This document shows positions 28,278 to 36,498 of a DNA stretch of 64,000 nucleotides, one piece after another; position 1 is the first letter of the stretch; each line of letters begins with the position of its first letter. The translations under genes were made by a program, and so were the position numbers. The notes beneath the pieces are model-generated. The model saw nothing but the letters and a program-made list of their open reading frames with translations, did not search any database and was not told the origin of the DNA. The DNA lies in NCBI RefSeq assembly GCF_001717955.1, contig NZ_CP014168.1:3443501-3507500 (forward strand), written 5' to 3'. The stretch comes from Sphingomonas panacis (GTDB lineage Bacteria; Pseudomonadota; Alphaproteobacteria; Sphingomonadales; Sphingomonadaceae).

Positions 28278-30332
28278 TCAGGCGTCGGCGAGAGTGATGA
28301 GGATGTTGCCCACGCCATCGACGGTGGCCACGCAATCGGCTTCGATCAGCGTGGTGGAATCCATTTCGATGACGATGGCCGGCCCCGTGATAACGTCCTT
28401 GGCCTTCAGCTTGGCGCGATCGTAGATCACCGCTGGCTGCATGCGGCCGTCCATGTAGAGCTGGTGGTCGCGCACTTTGGCTTCAGATGGATCGCCGTTG
28501 CCTTCGGGCAAGCGCGCTGCCGGCAGATCGAGCGCCTGGCCCAGCGCCACCGCACGCAAGTTCACGATCTCGTGCTCGCTATCCATGTTGAAGGTGAACA
28601 GGCGGCGATGTTCGTCGTCGAAGCGCTCGGTCAGGGCGGCGATACCCTTCTCGCCGAGCTGGTCGATGGTAACTTCCATCGGAACTTCGAACGCCTGTCC
28701 CGAATAGCGCACGTCGACTTCGAACACGACGTCGATGTCGCTCTCGGCCACGCCCTCTGCACGGAGTTCCTCGCGGATCTGCTGCTCCATTTCGGCCAGC
28801 ACGGCGAGCAGCGCATCCGCCGTAGTCTTCGACGCTAGGGTCGAGAACGAGCGCGCGGTCTCGGTTCGCATCCGCGTCGTCGCATCGCCGAGCGCGCACA
28901 GCACGCCGGGGGAGACGGGCGAGACCGCCGGCCAGCTCCCCATCAGGCGCGCGACCGCGTTTACGTGGAGCGGGCCAGCGCCGCCAAAGCCCATCAGCGC
29001 GAAGTCGCGCGGGTCATAGCCTTGCTGAACCGAGATCATGCGCAGCGCGCCGAACATGTTCTCGTTGACAATGTCGATGATGCCGCGCGCGGCAGCGTAC
29101 AGGTCGATCTTGAGCGCATCGGCAATGCCCTGCACGGCCTTGATCGAGCCCTCGCGGTCGAGCTTGAAGGTGCCGCCGAGCAGCGCTTCGGGCAGGTAGC
29201 CCAGCACCACGTTGGCGTCGGTCACGGTAGGCAGGGTGCCGCCCTTGCCGTAAGCCACCGGACCCGGCACCGCGCCGGCAGACTGCGGACCGACCCGCAG
29301 CGCACCGGTCAACTCAGGCACATAGGCGATCGATCCGCCACCCGCGCCCACCGTCTTCACGTCCAGCGCGGAGGCGCGCACCGCAAGATGGCCGACTTCG
29401 GTTGTGCGTACGCGGCGCGCTTCCAGGTTTTCGATCAGCGCGACATCGGTCGAAGTACCGCCGACGTCGAGCGTCAGTATGTTGCGGATGCCACTGTTCT
29501 TACCGACCCAGATCGCTCCGGTGACGCCGCCTGCCGGACCCGACATCAGCAGCGAGACCGGATGCTCTTCCGACTTCTCGGACGTCATCAACCCGCCGTC
29601 CGAACGCAACAGCGACAGCTTGCCGGCCATCCCTGCATTTCGGAGCTGATTGCGCAAGCTACGCACATAGCGTCCCACCGCGGGGCGGACGGCCGCATTG
29701 GCAACAGTCGTCAGGGTTCGTTCGTACTCCTGCATTTCGGGCAGGACGATGTGGCTGAGCGAGACCGGAATGTCCGGCATGATCTCAGCCGCGAGCTCAC
29801 CGACGCGCGCCTCATGCACGCCGTTCAGGTACGCGTTCATCAAGCTGACCGTCAGCGCCTCGACGCCCTGCGCCTTTAGCTTGCGCAATGCCGCGCGAAT
29901 GTCTTCGTCGTCGATCGGGCGCAGTTCCTCCCCTCGCGCTGTCATGCGCCCCTTGATCTCGACGGTGTCTTCCAGCGCGGCCATCGGCGCGGGCTTGGGC
30001 CAGACGATCCAGCCGGCGAGCCCGCCCGGCACGAAGCTGCGGGCGATCTGCATGACCTGGCGATATCCCTGCGTCACGATCAAGCCGACGCGGGCGCCCT
30101 TGCCCTCCAGTACGGCGTTGGTGGCAACCGTCGTGCCGTGCAGGAACACCTCGATGTCGGCGGGGATGATACCTGCCTTCTCGCACACCGCGTTCAGTCC
30201 GTTGAGGATACCCTCGGAACTGTCGTGCGGAGTAGACGGCGTCTTGTGGCGCCAGAAGGCACCGGTATCTTCCTTGAACAGCAACAGGTCGGTGAACGTA
30301 CCACCGACATCAACACCTAGCCGATAAGCCAT
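28278..30332 (-). CDS. hyuA: Hydantoinase/oxoprolinase subunit A (HyuA)
   Basis: The 684-residue protein starts with the acetate-kinase/actin-like nucleotide-binding motif RLGVDVGGTFTDLLLFKEDT, continues with VFLHGTTVATNAVLEGKGAR and GLIVTQGYRQVMQIAR, and has the second phosphate loop in ILTLDVGGTSTDVALIENLE. These are hallmarks of the ATP-hydrolysing HyuA subunit. I chose the ATG at 30332, which has AAGGA just upstream and begins exactly at the conserved domain; the frame is open for another 65 codons without conservation. It pairs with HyuB immediately downstream. The substrate may be a cyclic imide, lactam or hydantoin made earlier in the pathway (inference). Confidence 0.92.
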   Translation of the reverse strand: MAYRLGVDVGGTFTDLLLFKEDTGAFWRHKTPSTPHDSSEGILNGLNAVCEKAGIIPADIEVFLHGTTVATNAVLEGKGARVGLIVTQGYRQVMQIARSFVPGGLAGWIVWPKPAPMAALEDTVEIKGRMTARGEELRPIDDEDIRAALRKLKAQGVEALTVSLMNAYLNGVHEARVGELAAEIMPDIPVSLSHIVLPEMQEYERTLTTVANAAVRPAVGRYVRSLRNQLRNAGMAGKLSLLRSDGGLMTSEKSEEHPVSLLMSGPAGGVTGAIWVGKNSGIRNILTLDVGGTSTDVALIENLEARRVRTTEVGHLAVRASALDVKTVGAGGGSIAYVPELTGALRVGPQSAGAVPGPVAYGKGGTLPTVTDANVVLGYLPEALLGGTFKLDREGSIKAVQGIADALKIDLYAAARGIIDIVNENMFGALRMISVQQGYDPRDFALMGFGGAGPLHVNAVARLMGSWPAVSPVSPGVLCALGDATTRMRTETARSFSTLASKTTADALLAVLAEMEQQIREELRAEGVAESDIDVVFEVDVRYSGQAFEVPMEVTIDQLGEKGIAALTERFDDEHRRLFTFNMDSEHEIVNLRAVALGQALDLPAARLPEGNGDPSEAKVRDHQLYMDGRMQPAVIYDRAKLKAKDVITGPAIVIEMDSTTLIEADCVATVDGVGNILITLADA

Positions 30333-30405
30333 GGGCGATCCTTGCGAATGACTGAAATGGAAGAGGAAATGGTCGCGCCGCCTTGGTTCATGACGTGAGT
30401 CAGTG

Positions 30406-31416
30406 TCACGGGCGCAGGTCCACGATGACCTTGCCGATCGACTGGCCGGAAAGGAGGCGCTCAATTCCGTCGAAAATGCCTTCCAACCCGGTGAACTTAC
30501 GATCGTCGAAACGGACCTTGAGATCACCGGAACTGTAAGCCGAGAACACGCGCTCGCGTGCTGCCGGCCATTGTTCGGTCAGCAGTCCGTTCATAAAGCC
30601 GCGCACCGAGGCGCCCTTGTAATAGAGGCTATGCGCGATCCGCGGTTGCGTCACGATCTCGGGCCGGCCCTCGAGGTCTGCCGCCGCGCCGCCGACCACC
30701 ACGCGCCCATGCGGCGCCACGTTCTTGAGAAACGCGTCAAAGATCGTGCCGCTTACCGTATCGATCGCTACGTCCAGCTTGTCCGGGTATTCGACCGCGA
30801 GAATATCGGTCACGGACTCCGAGCGATAGTCGATCACCCGAGCCGCGCCGAGATCGCGCGCGAACGCGGCCTTGTCGGAACCACCACAGACGGCAACGAC
30901 GTGGCAGCCACGCTGCGCCGCAAGCTGCACCATGAAGTGGCCCAGCCCGCCCGCCGCGGCCGAAATGGCGACCGTTTCGCCGTCCTCCACCGCGCCGATA
31001 TACTCGAGCGCCATCGCAGCCGAGACGCCGGTCGAGGCCAGCGCCAGCCACTCGGGTGCGAGTTCCGGCACCTTCACGAAATGGCCCTGATCGGCCAGAT
31101 TCCATTCACGATACCCGCCGGGAAAGCGCGTCGTTACGACGGCATCCCCAACCGCGAAGTCTGCCACACCCTCGCCGACGGCTACGATGACGCCTATGGC
31201 CTCGACCCCGGTCAGCGTCGGCAGGCCGATCTTCACGTAGTCCACCGCATTGCGGGCAATCTGCGTGTCGAAGATGCCGTTGATGCCACAATAATGATTA
31301 CGCACCAGCACCTGGCCGGGAGCCGGGTCGGTCAGATCGAGCGTCACGATTTCCGTCGCGGCGCGGAAACTTTCGGCGAAACGCTGAAGCTGGATCGCGC
31401 GATACGTGCCGCTCAT
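30406..31416 (-). CDS. Medium-chain dehydrogenase/reductase, quinone oxidoreductase type
   Basis: The 336-residue protein has the MDR fold: an N-terminal GroES-like part (VLVRNHYCGINGIFDTQIAR, LTGVEAIGVIVAVGEGVADF) and a Rossmann domain with VAISAAAGGLGHFMVQLAAQ and DYRSESVTDIL. The zinc ligands of alcohol dehydrogenases are absent, so it belongs to the zinc-free quinone-oxidoreductase/enoyl-reductase branch that reduces activated double bonds with NADPH. Its start overlaps the stop of the upstream FAD oxidase gene, showing one operon. Two further MDR genes lie in this cluster (38715 and 63250). Confidence 0.88.
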   Translation of the reverse strand: MSGTYRAIQLQRFAESFRAATEIVTLDLTDPAPGQVLVRNHYCGINGIFDTQIARNAVDYVKIGLPTLTGVEAIGVIVAVGEGVADFAVGDAVVTTRFPGGYREWNLADQGHFVKVPELAPEWLALASTGVSAAMALEYIGAVEDGETVAISAAAGGLGHFMVQLAAQRGCHVVAVCGGSDKAAFARDLGAARVIDYRSESVTDILAVEYPDKLDVAIDTVSGTIFDAFLKNVAPHGRVVVGGAAADLEGRPEIVTQPRIAHSLYYKGASVRGFMNGLLTEQWPAARERVFSAYSSGDLKVRFDDRKFTGLEGIFDGIERLLSGQSIGKVIVDLRP

Positions 31417-33032
31417 GCGTCGCCCCCTGCCGGGAAACCGAGCACGCCGGGGTTGATCATGCCATCGGGGTCCATGATCGCCTTAATTCCGTCGAGCAGC
31501 GCTTTGGACATGGTGTCCCGGCTCTCCCGGTAGGGATAGGTGCGCCCGATCTGGAAATGTCCGGTGCCGTATCGCTCAAAAATCGCCACCACCGCGTTGC
31601 GGAGAGATGTGACCAGTGCGGTCGCTTCCTCGTTCTGCGGGCGCTGCTGCAAGCGGCCGAGGTGCGCCGGCTCGACGGCGGACTCATGAACCGGACGCCA
31701 ACCCTGGGGCCAGAAGAACACCGGCTCCAGCACGATCGCATTGCTTGCCATGGTAGTGAACAGGAATCCGGTGTGGATGCCGTGCGCGTCCATCTCCGCC
31801 TTTCGCTCGGCATAGAGCATCTGGATCTCATCGAAGATCTGCCGCGAAGTCGACAACGAGCAAACGCCATGGATCGGCACCCAGGCTTCGCCGGTCGGGC
31901 CGACCATCGAGTTGAGCGCCGGGAACGGCATTGCGCGAATGACTTTGGCGATGCTGTTCTCGATCTCGGCCCCACCAAACTGCGTCGCGATCTTGCGCAC
32001 TGCCGCCATGTCGTGGTCGACCGCCGCCTTCGAACGGCCCTCGCAAATTACGTGGAGCGGGTAGTCGGTGGGCGCGATGAAGTTGCGTCCCCCCATGGCG
32101 ATCTTGGCCGCGGCCAGGATGCCTTTGCCGAAGTTCTTCTCCTTGGCAACGACCGCGCTCAGCGTTTTCACGTCGGCGGTGAGAGAGGCGCGTTTCATGC
32201 GCACCATGGTCAGCCCCGGATCGAAAGCGCATGTCTCGGCCGCAAGGCCCTGGCGTGCGACTTCGGCCATCGCCTCCAGCAGCGTCTCGCCGCTCGGGAA
32301 CGAGAACGAGGCATGATCCTCGAATGCGGGCATCGTGATGAGGCGCAGGGTGATCTCGGCCTTGATCCCCAGCGTGCCGCAATCGCCGCAGAAGATGCCG
32401 GTCAGATCAGGGCCGAAGTGGCGATAGAACGGCGTCTCACCGCCCGGCCCCCGCGCGCCGGTGCGGATCACCGATCCGTCGGAAGCGACCACCGTCAGCG
32501 CGACGACGCTCTCGCTGGAAGTGCCATAATGGCCTGCACCGAACATGGCATTGAGTTGCGAAATCCCCCCGCCAACGGTGGAACTGAGGCCCGACATCGG
32601 CCCCCAGAACGGCGTTCGCAGGCCCAGCGGCGCAAGCGCTTCGTTCATGCCCTTCCACGTCACGCCTGCTTGTACGGTAACGGTCATGTCTTCACGGCTG
32701 ATCCGCACGATTTTGTCCATGCGCGACATGTCGAGCGAGACCGTTCGGTCCGTTGCGGGCACATACCCCCCGGTGTAGCTCATGCCGGCACCACGCGGTG
32801 CTATAGCATAGCCGGCAGCGCGAGTGGCAGCGACCACGGCGGCAAGCTCTTCGACCGAGCCGGGTGCTGCGATGAGAGCGACAACCGGGCCCACCGGGTT
32901 CCAGATATCCTCGCTATGCAGCCGTCGGGATGCCTCGTCGGAGCGAATGTTGTCGTCCCCCACGATTACCGCCAACCAGCCCTGCAGGTTATCCGTTCTC
33001 GATAGCTCTGTCGGCAGTTCGTGCTGTTGCAT
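31413..33032 (-). CDS. FAD-binding oxidase of the VAO/GlcD family
   Basis: The 539-residue protein has a PP-loop FAD-binding domain (VALIAAPGSVEELAAVVAAT, then AIAPRGAGMSYTGGYVP, and WGPMSGLSSTVGGGISQL) and a C-terminal cap ending PDGMINPGVLGFP. This is the vanillyl-alcohol-oxidase/p-cresol-methylhydroxylase and glycolate-oxidase-GlcD family, which oxidises alcohols, phenols or 2-hydroxyacids. It is a clear paralogue of the 532-residue protein at 47746-49344, sharing the same domain order. It is the first gene of the operon leading to hyuA and hyuB; an AT-rich element at 33071-33090 lies just upstream. Confidence 0.9.
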   Translation of the reverse strand: MQQHELPTELSRTDNLQGWLAVIVGDDNIRSDEASRRLHSEDIWNPVGPVVALIAAPGSVEELAAVVAATRAAGYAIAPRGAGMSYTGGYVPATDRTVSLDMSRMDKIVRISREDMTVTVQAGVTWKGMNEALAPLGLRTPFWGPMSGLSSTVGGGISQLNAMFGAGHYGTSSESVVALTVVASDGSVIRTGARGPGGETPFYRHFGPDLTGIFCGDCGTLGIKAEITLRLITMPAFEDHASFSFPSGETLLEAMAEVARQGLAAETCAFDPGLTMVRMKRASLTADVKTLSAVVAKEKNFGKGILAAAKIAMGGRNFIAPTDYPLHVICEGRSKAAVDHDMAAVRKIATQFGGAEIENSIAKVIRAMPFPALNSMVGPTGEAWVPIHGVCSLSTSRQIFDEIQMLYAERKAEMDAHGIHTGFLFTTMASNAIVLEPVFFWPQGWRPVHESAVEPAHLGRLQQRPQNEEATALVTSLRNAVVAIFERYGTGHFQIGRTYPYRESRDTMSKALLDGIKAIMDPDGMINPGVLGFPAGGDA

Positions 33033-33063
33033 GATTCACCCTGAAGTTGTGGCGACGCGAATA

Positions 33064-33092
33064 TGTACTATAGTTATGACATATAAATCGGT
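33064..33092. promoter_or_regulatory. AT-rich operator/promoter candidate A
   Basis: This stretch in the ~100-base gap upstream of the FAD oxidase gene (start 33032) contains GTTATGACAT at 33073-33082 followed by ATAAATC. The same ten bases occur in front of the TonB receptor gene at 43176-43185. It is one of seven related AT-rich elements in the otherwise GC-rich cluster, each at the head of a transcription unit. Whether it is a repressor site, a -10 region or both cannot be told. Confidence 0.5.
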
Positions 33093-33132
33093 CGTTGCAA
33101 GCGCTTCGAAATGAGATCGACTCCCGCTTCGG

Positions 33133-34518
33133 TCAGGTTACGCTGGCTCTCGCTGCGCTCTGGCCAGCAAGGCGACCCAGCACCACTGCGGTGGTGAGGC
33201 CCATGGCGGGCAGATAGCCCCATGAGGACGGTCCAGACACTGATCGCGCCGAGCCGCCGCCCGCGAAAAGGTTTGCGAATGGCGTGCCATCGTCCCGCAA
33301 AACGCGCGCGGCCCCATCGATCTGCAGGCCACCCTGCGTATGGTAAAGCGCGCCGGTGACCTTGAGTGCCCGGTATGGCTCGGAAGGTGGACGATCGCTC
33401 GACCATGACCGACCGAAATGGTCCCTTGCTCCCGCCTGGGCTGCGCGCTGCGCCCCTTCGATTGCTTCGTGAAGCCGCGATGACTCGGTGCCGGTCAGCA
33501 CGGCGAGCGCATCGAGGTCATCCGCGATCTTTGGCGCGTTCAGGGCCATGAGCTGCGCCAGTTCCGGGATTGCCGCACAGCGCTCCTCGATTCGAGTGTC
33601 GTAGATCACCCAACCCAAGCCATCGGGTTGCCGTGCCAGCGGGTGAACCATCCCGGCGATGTCGGCCGATTCGTCGGTAAAGCGTTCGCCCAATTTGTTG
33701 ACGATGACTCCGCCTTCGATCAGTACCGGTGGCGGAACCGAAATGCCCTGCGGATCGGTAAGCATGGCATAGCCCTGGTAACTGCCCATATCGGCCAATA
33801 CCGCGCCCAGCCGCTGCGCCACGACGATCGCCTCGCCCTGGCTACCCTCGTGCCCATTGTACTTGAGCGTCGCCGTTTCCGGCATGTACCGATTGGTCAT
33901 TTCGCGGTTGGCGCCAAAGCCGCCGCACGCCAGGATCAGCGCGTCGCAACCGATCTTTTCGATTGCTCCGTCCGCCCGCTCGATCGCCACGCCGAGTATC
34001 CGGTCGTCGCGCGCGTAGATATCGACCAGCCTGGCCTCCATCAGCACGTCGATCCCGGCATCGCTCATGCGCCGGTGCAGCAGCTGCACCATCTCGGCAC
34101 CGCTGTTGCCTGGCCAGCCGTGGAGCCGCTGGCGGCTGTTGCCGTAGGAGGCGCGAAACCGCAGGTCGAGTTCCCAAGGCAACCCGTGCGCCTCGCGCAG
34201 CCACTCCAGCGTCGCCCCGCTGTGATCGGCTAGGGCGCGGGCAATCACCGGGTCGGTTTGCCCTCGTGCTTTTTCGATAATATCGGCGAAGAAGAGATCG
34301 GCATTGTCCTCAATGCCATGCTCGCGCTGCGACTGCGTGCCCGCCGCGCAGAACAGGCCTTGCGACATGCCAGTGGAGCCGCCGGGGCGGTCATCCCGCT
34401 CGATCACCAAGGGCGTCACGCCTGCATCGAACGCGGCGAGCGCCGCCACCGCACCGCAGGCGCCGGCCCCGGCAATCAGCACCGGAACCGAGAAGTCGAA
34501 CTCTTCCGCTTCGCTCAC
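33133..34518 (-). CDS. FAD-dependent oxidoreductase, fumarate-reductase/ketosteroid-dehydrogenase type
   Basis: The 461-residue protein opens with the dinucleotide-binding motif VPVLIAGAGACGAVAALAAF and the matching VIERDDRPGGSTGMS. It closes with the second FAD segment GGLQIDGAARVLRDDGTPFA and NLFAGGGSARSVSG..SSWGYLPAMGL. This is the FAD_binding_2 family (fumarate reductase flavoprotein, 3-ketosteroid delta1-dehydrogenase). I chose the GTG at 34518 because it overlaps the upstream stop as GTGA and begins at the conserved domain, while the frame upstream of it runs over another gene. Its partner is probably the 119-residue protein encoded just before it. Confidence 0.88.
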   Translation of the reverse strand: MSEAEEFDFSVPVLIAGAGACGAVAALAAFDAGVTPLVIERDDRPGGSTGMSQGLFCAAGTQSQREHGIEDNADLFFADIIEKARGQTDPVIARALADHSGATLEWLREAHGLPWELDLRFRASYGNSRQRLHGWPGNSGAEMVQLLHRRMSDAGIDVLMEARLVDIYARDDRILGVAIERADGAIEKIGCDALILACGGFGANREMTNRYMPETATLKYNGHEGSQGEAIVVAQRLGAVLADMGSYQGYAMLTDPQGISVPPPVLIEGGVIVNKLGERFTDESADIAGMVHPLARQPDGLGWVIYDTRIEERCAAIPELAQLMALNAPKIADDLDALAVLTGTESSRLHEAIEGAQRAAQAGARDHFGRSWSSDRPPSEPYRALKVTGALYHTQGGLQIDGAARVLRDDGTPFANLFAGGGSARSVSGPSSWGYLPAMGLTTAVVLGRLAGQSAARASVT

Positions 34519-34874
34519 GAACGCGCGCCGAGTTCGCTGCCGACCGCCTCCGAAGCGATGTCGCCAACCGCCTGGTTGGCTTCGTTGCGCTGCTGCACGA
34601 TGCGCAGCACGCGGGCGATGTACTCCTGGTTCGACAGGGCACGCTCGATCGCGGCGGAAGGATCGGGCGCATACGTCTCGATCTCGGACCGGCTGAGCAC
34701 GCCCTTGCCTTCCAGCAGGCGCTCCAGCGTATCGATCCGTTGCCGGGCGACGGCGAGCTCCTGCACGGCGGCCATTGTGATGGCGAGCACCGCCTCCACT
34801 TCTTCGTCCAGGAAATACGGGCGCTTGCCGGCGGCTTTGGCGCCGGCTTCGGCCAATGCGTCGTTCACGCTCAT
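34515..34874 (-). CDS. Uncharacterised 119-residue helical protein coupled to the flavoprotein
   Basis: I do not recognise this protein. It is hydrophilic and mostly helical, with a heptad-like stretch MAAVQELAVARQRIDTLERL around residues 34-53 and a C-terminal half rich in Gln, Asn and Ala (IARVLRIVQQRNEANQAVGD). It has no signal peptide, membrane segment or metal motif. Its ATG overlaps the methyltransferase stop by one base (TGATG), and its own stop overlaps the GTG of the FAD oxidoreductase, so all three are translationally coupled. That context suggests a small structural or scaffold subunit of the flavoprotein. Confidence 0.7.
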   Translation of the reverse strand: MSVNDALAEAGAKAAGKRPYFLDEEVEAVLAITMAAVQELAVARQRIDTLERLLEGKGVLSRSEIETYAPDPSAAIERALSNQEYIARVLRIVQQRNEANQAVGDIASEAVGSELGARS

Positions 34875-36091
34875 CAGATGCTCGCCCCAATAACGTGCCA
34901 GGCCGCCTTGCGACCATAGTCCTCGGTCTCGTCGTCAGCGGCGTCGGGAAACAGGTCCTTGTCGACGACGGCCGTCACGCCCCCGTGGATCAGCGTGTCG
35001 GCCCCGAACCCGGCAGCGACCATGTGCTGGTCGAGGTCGAGTTCGTGCATGCGGCTCCAGAACGGCTCATTGTTGTAGAACGCATCCCAATCACGCATCG
35101 TCTGCTCGAATAGCGGCATGTCCGGCGTGTATTGCGGCTGCTCGACATGCAGGACGATGCCACCCGGCTTCAGCAAGCGGCGAGTCTCGCGCAGAATGTT
35201 GTCGAGCGCTGTGCTTGACAGTTCGTGCAGGAACATCGTGGTCTGAATCCAGTCGAAGCTAGCATCCGGGAAGATCGCCAGATCCTCGCCGCTAGCCTGC
35301 ACGAAGCTGACGTTCTCGACGCCCAACGACTTGGCGCGCGCCAAACCATAGCGAAGCACCGGAGCGCCAAGATCGACGATGGTCATCTCCGCTTCCGGAT
35401 AGGCCTGCGCGATCGGCAAACCGGAATGGCCGACGGTGCCGCCGATCTCCAGGATCGTGGCGGGCTTGAAGTCGGGGTAGTTGCGCTTCATCCACTTGAC
35501 CACGGCGTGCCCGCCGCCATCGGCGAACTTACCGAGCAGGCCCGCCGTGGTGACAAAGTTGCCGTGATCGTAGTTGGCTGCGTTGGCAACGTCGCCGGGA
35601 AACGCCTCGGTGTAGTAACTGCCAGGCATGCAGTGGTGATCCACCGCCGAGACATAGCGTGGGATCGCCACATTCGGGTTCAGCTTCAGGCGCTCGTCAC
35701 CGTCCGTCAGTTCCGCAACCTTCTGCGCCAAGGCCTCGCGCTGCCGTATCGCGGTCCAGCGGCCCGCCTGTTGGCGTTGCTCCATCGTCATGCGACGGAT
35801 CGCCGACCACAGACAAAAGCTGCCGTCCTCGAGCAGAGCGCGCCGTGCCTCGTGCCGGTCGGCGATTGGGCGGCCGTGCACCTTGGTGAAGGCGGGCGCG
35901 ACCTCGTTTTCGTACGCCGCCTTCACGCCTGGAACAACGCGGGCCGAAAGGTGACGGTTCATTTGCGCCAGGAAGTTGATCCGCTCGATCTCGTCATGGC
36001 TGGTCTGCGGGAACACCGCGTGACGGCCAACCACGCGGTAATCGGGTGGGCCGTCATAAGGCTGGGCGGAAGGCAAATTGGAGAGTGTCAT
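34874..36091 (-). CDS. Class I SAM-dependent methyltransferase family protein
   Basis: The 405-residue protein has a ~190-residue N-terminal region of unknown type and a C-terminal Rossmann methyltransferase domain. SAM-binding motif I is ATILEIGGTVGHSGLPIA, the acidic end of strand 2 is MTIVDLGAPVLRYG, motif II is VQASGEDLAIFPDASFDWIQ and motif III is RETRRLLKPGGIVLHVEQPQ. Motif I reads E-I-G-G-T-V-G-H in place of the usual E-x-G-x-G-x-G, so one glycine is changed. It may methylate a pathway intermediate or, if SAM binding is lost, have another role. It is the first gene of a minus-strand operon that diverges from the HapK-like gene across AT-rich element B. Confidence 0.82.
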   Translation of the reverse strand: MTLSNLPSAQPYDGPPDYRVVGRHAVFPQTSHDEIERINFLAQMNRHLSARVVPGVKAAYENEVAPAFTKVHGRPIADRHEARRALLEDGSFCLWSAIRRMTMEQRQQAGRWTAIRQREALAQKVAELTDGDERLKLNPNVAIPRYVSAVDHHCMPGSYYTEAFPGDVANAANYDHGNFVTTAGLLGKFADGGGHAVVKWMKRNYPDFKPATILEIGGTVGHSGLPIAQAYPEAEMTIVDLGAPVLRYGLARAKSLGVENVSFVQASGEDLAIFPDASFDWIQTTMFLHELSSTALDNILRETRRLLKPGGIVLHVEQPQYTPDMPLFEQTMRDWDAFYNNEPFWSRMHELDLDQHMVAAGFGADTLIHGGVTAVVDKDLFPDAADDETEDYGRKAAWHVIGASI

Positions 36092-36111
36092 ATCGAGATG
36101 CCGCTTTCCTT

Positions 36112-36143
36112 AGGTTTGGTATATCTTTATAACAATATGACAC
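36112..36143. promoter_or_regulatory. AT-rich operator/promoter candidate B (divergent)
   Basis: The 86-base gap between the divergent methyltransferase and HapK-like genes contains TATATCTTTATAACAATATG at 36120-36139. Read on the minus strand this is CATATTGTTATAAAGATATA, which matches element D (TTATTGTTAT) and element E (GTTATAAGAGTATATC). Because it sits between divergent operons it could control both. Confidence 0.5.
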
Positions 36144-36177
36144 CACAGTTCCTGAATGCCAAGAGGATGAAGCAGGT

Positions 36178-36498
36178 ATGACTCGGATTATCGTATTGGT
36201 GAACCTCAAGCCCGGTAAGAGCGCCGCGGATTACGAGCGTTGGGCGCTGACCACCGACCTGCCCACGGTCAACGCGCTCAAGTCGATCGATGGCTTCACC
36301 CTGTTCCAGTCCACCGGTCTGCTCGGAAGTGACGCCAAGCCGCCGTACGACTATGTCGAAATTCTCGATATCAACGACATGGACCTGTTCGGCCAGGAGG
36401 CGTCGACCGAAACGATGGGCCGCATCGCCGCCGAGTTCAACGAGTGGTCGACGCCGACCTTCATTCTCACCCGTCAAGTTACCGGAGAGCCTGCATGA
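36178..36498 (+). CDS. REDY-like protein, HapK family (dimeric alpha/beta barrel)
   Basis: The 106-residue protein has the ferredoxin-like dimeric alpha/beta-barrel layout: a first strand IIVLVNLKPGKSAADYERWA, a middle strand DGFTLFQSTGLLG, a third YDYVEILDINDMDLFG and a final strand TPTFILTRQV. Its spacing matches from memory the REDY/HapK family, known from the prodigiosin (hap, red) gene sets and also found in unrelated catabolic loci. Relatives are small cofactor-free proteins of uncertain activity. Its stop overlaps the start of the SDR gene (ATGA). It diverges from the methyltransferase operon. Confidence 0.65.
   Translation: MTRIIVLVNLKPGKSAADYERWALTTDLPTVNALKSIDGFTLFQSTGLLGSDAKPPYDYVEILDINDMDLFGQEASTETMGRIAAEFNEWSTPTFILTRQVTGEPA

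Noticed and set aside
34519..34917. Upstream extension of the FAD oxidoreductase frame
   Set aside because: It overlaps the 119-residue protein gene in another frame and has no conserved residues; the GTG at 34518 gives a normal family start.
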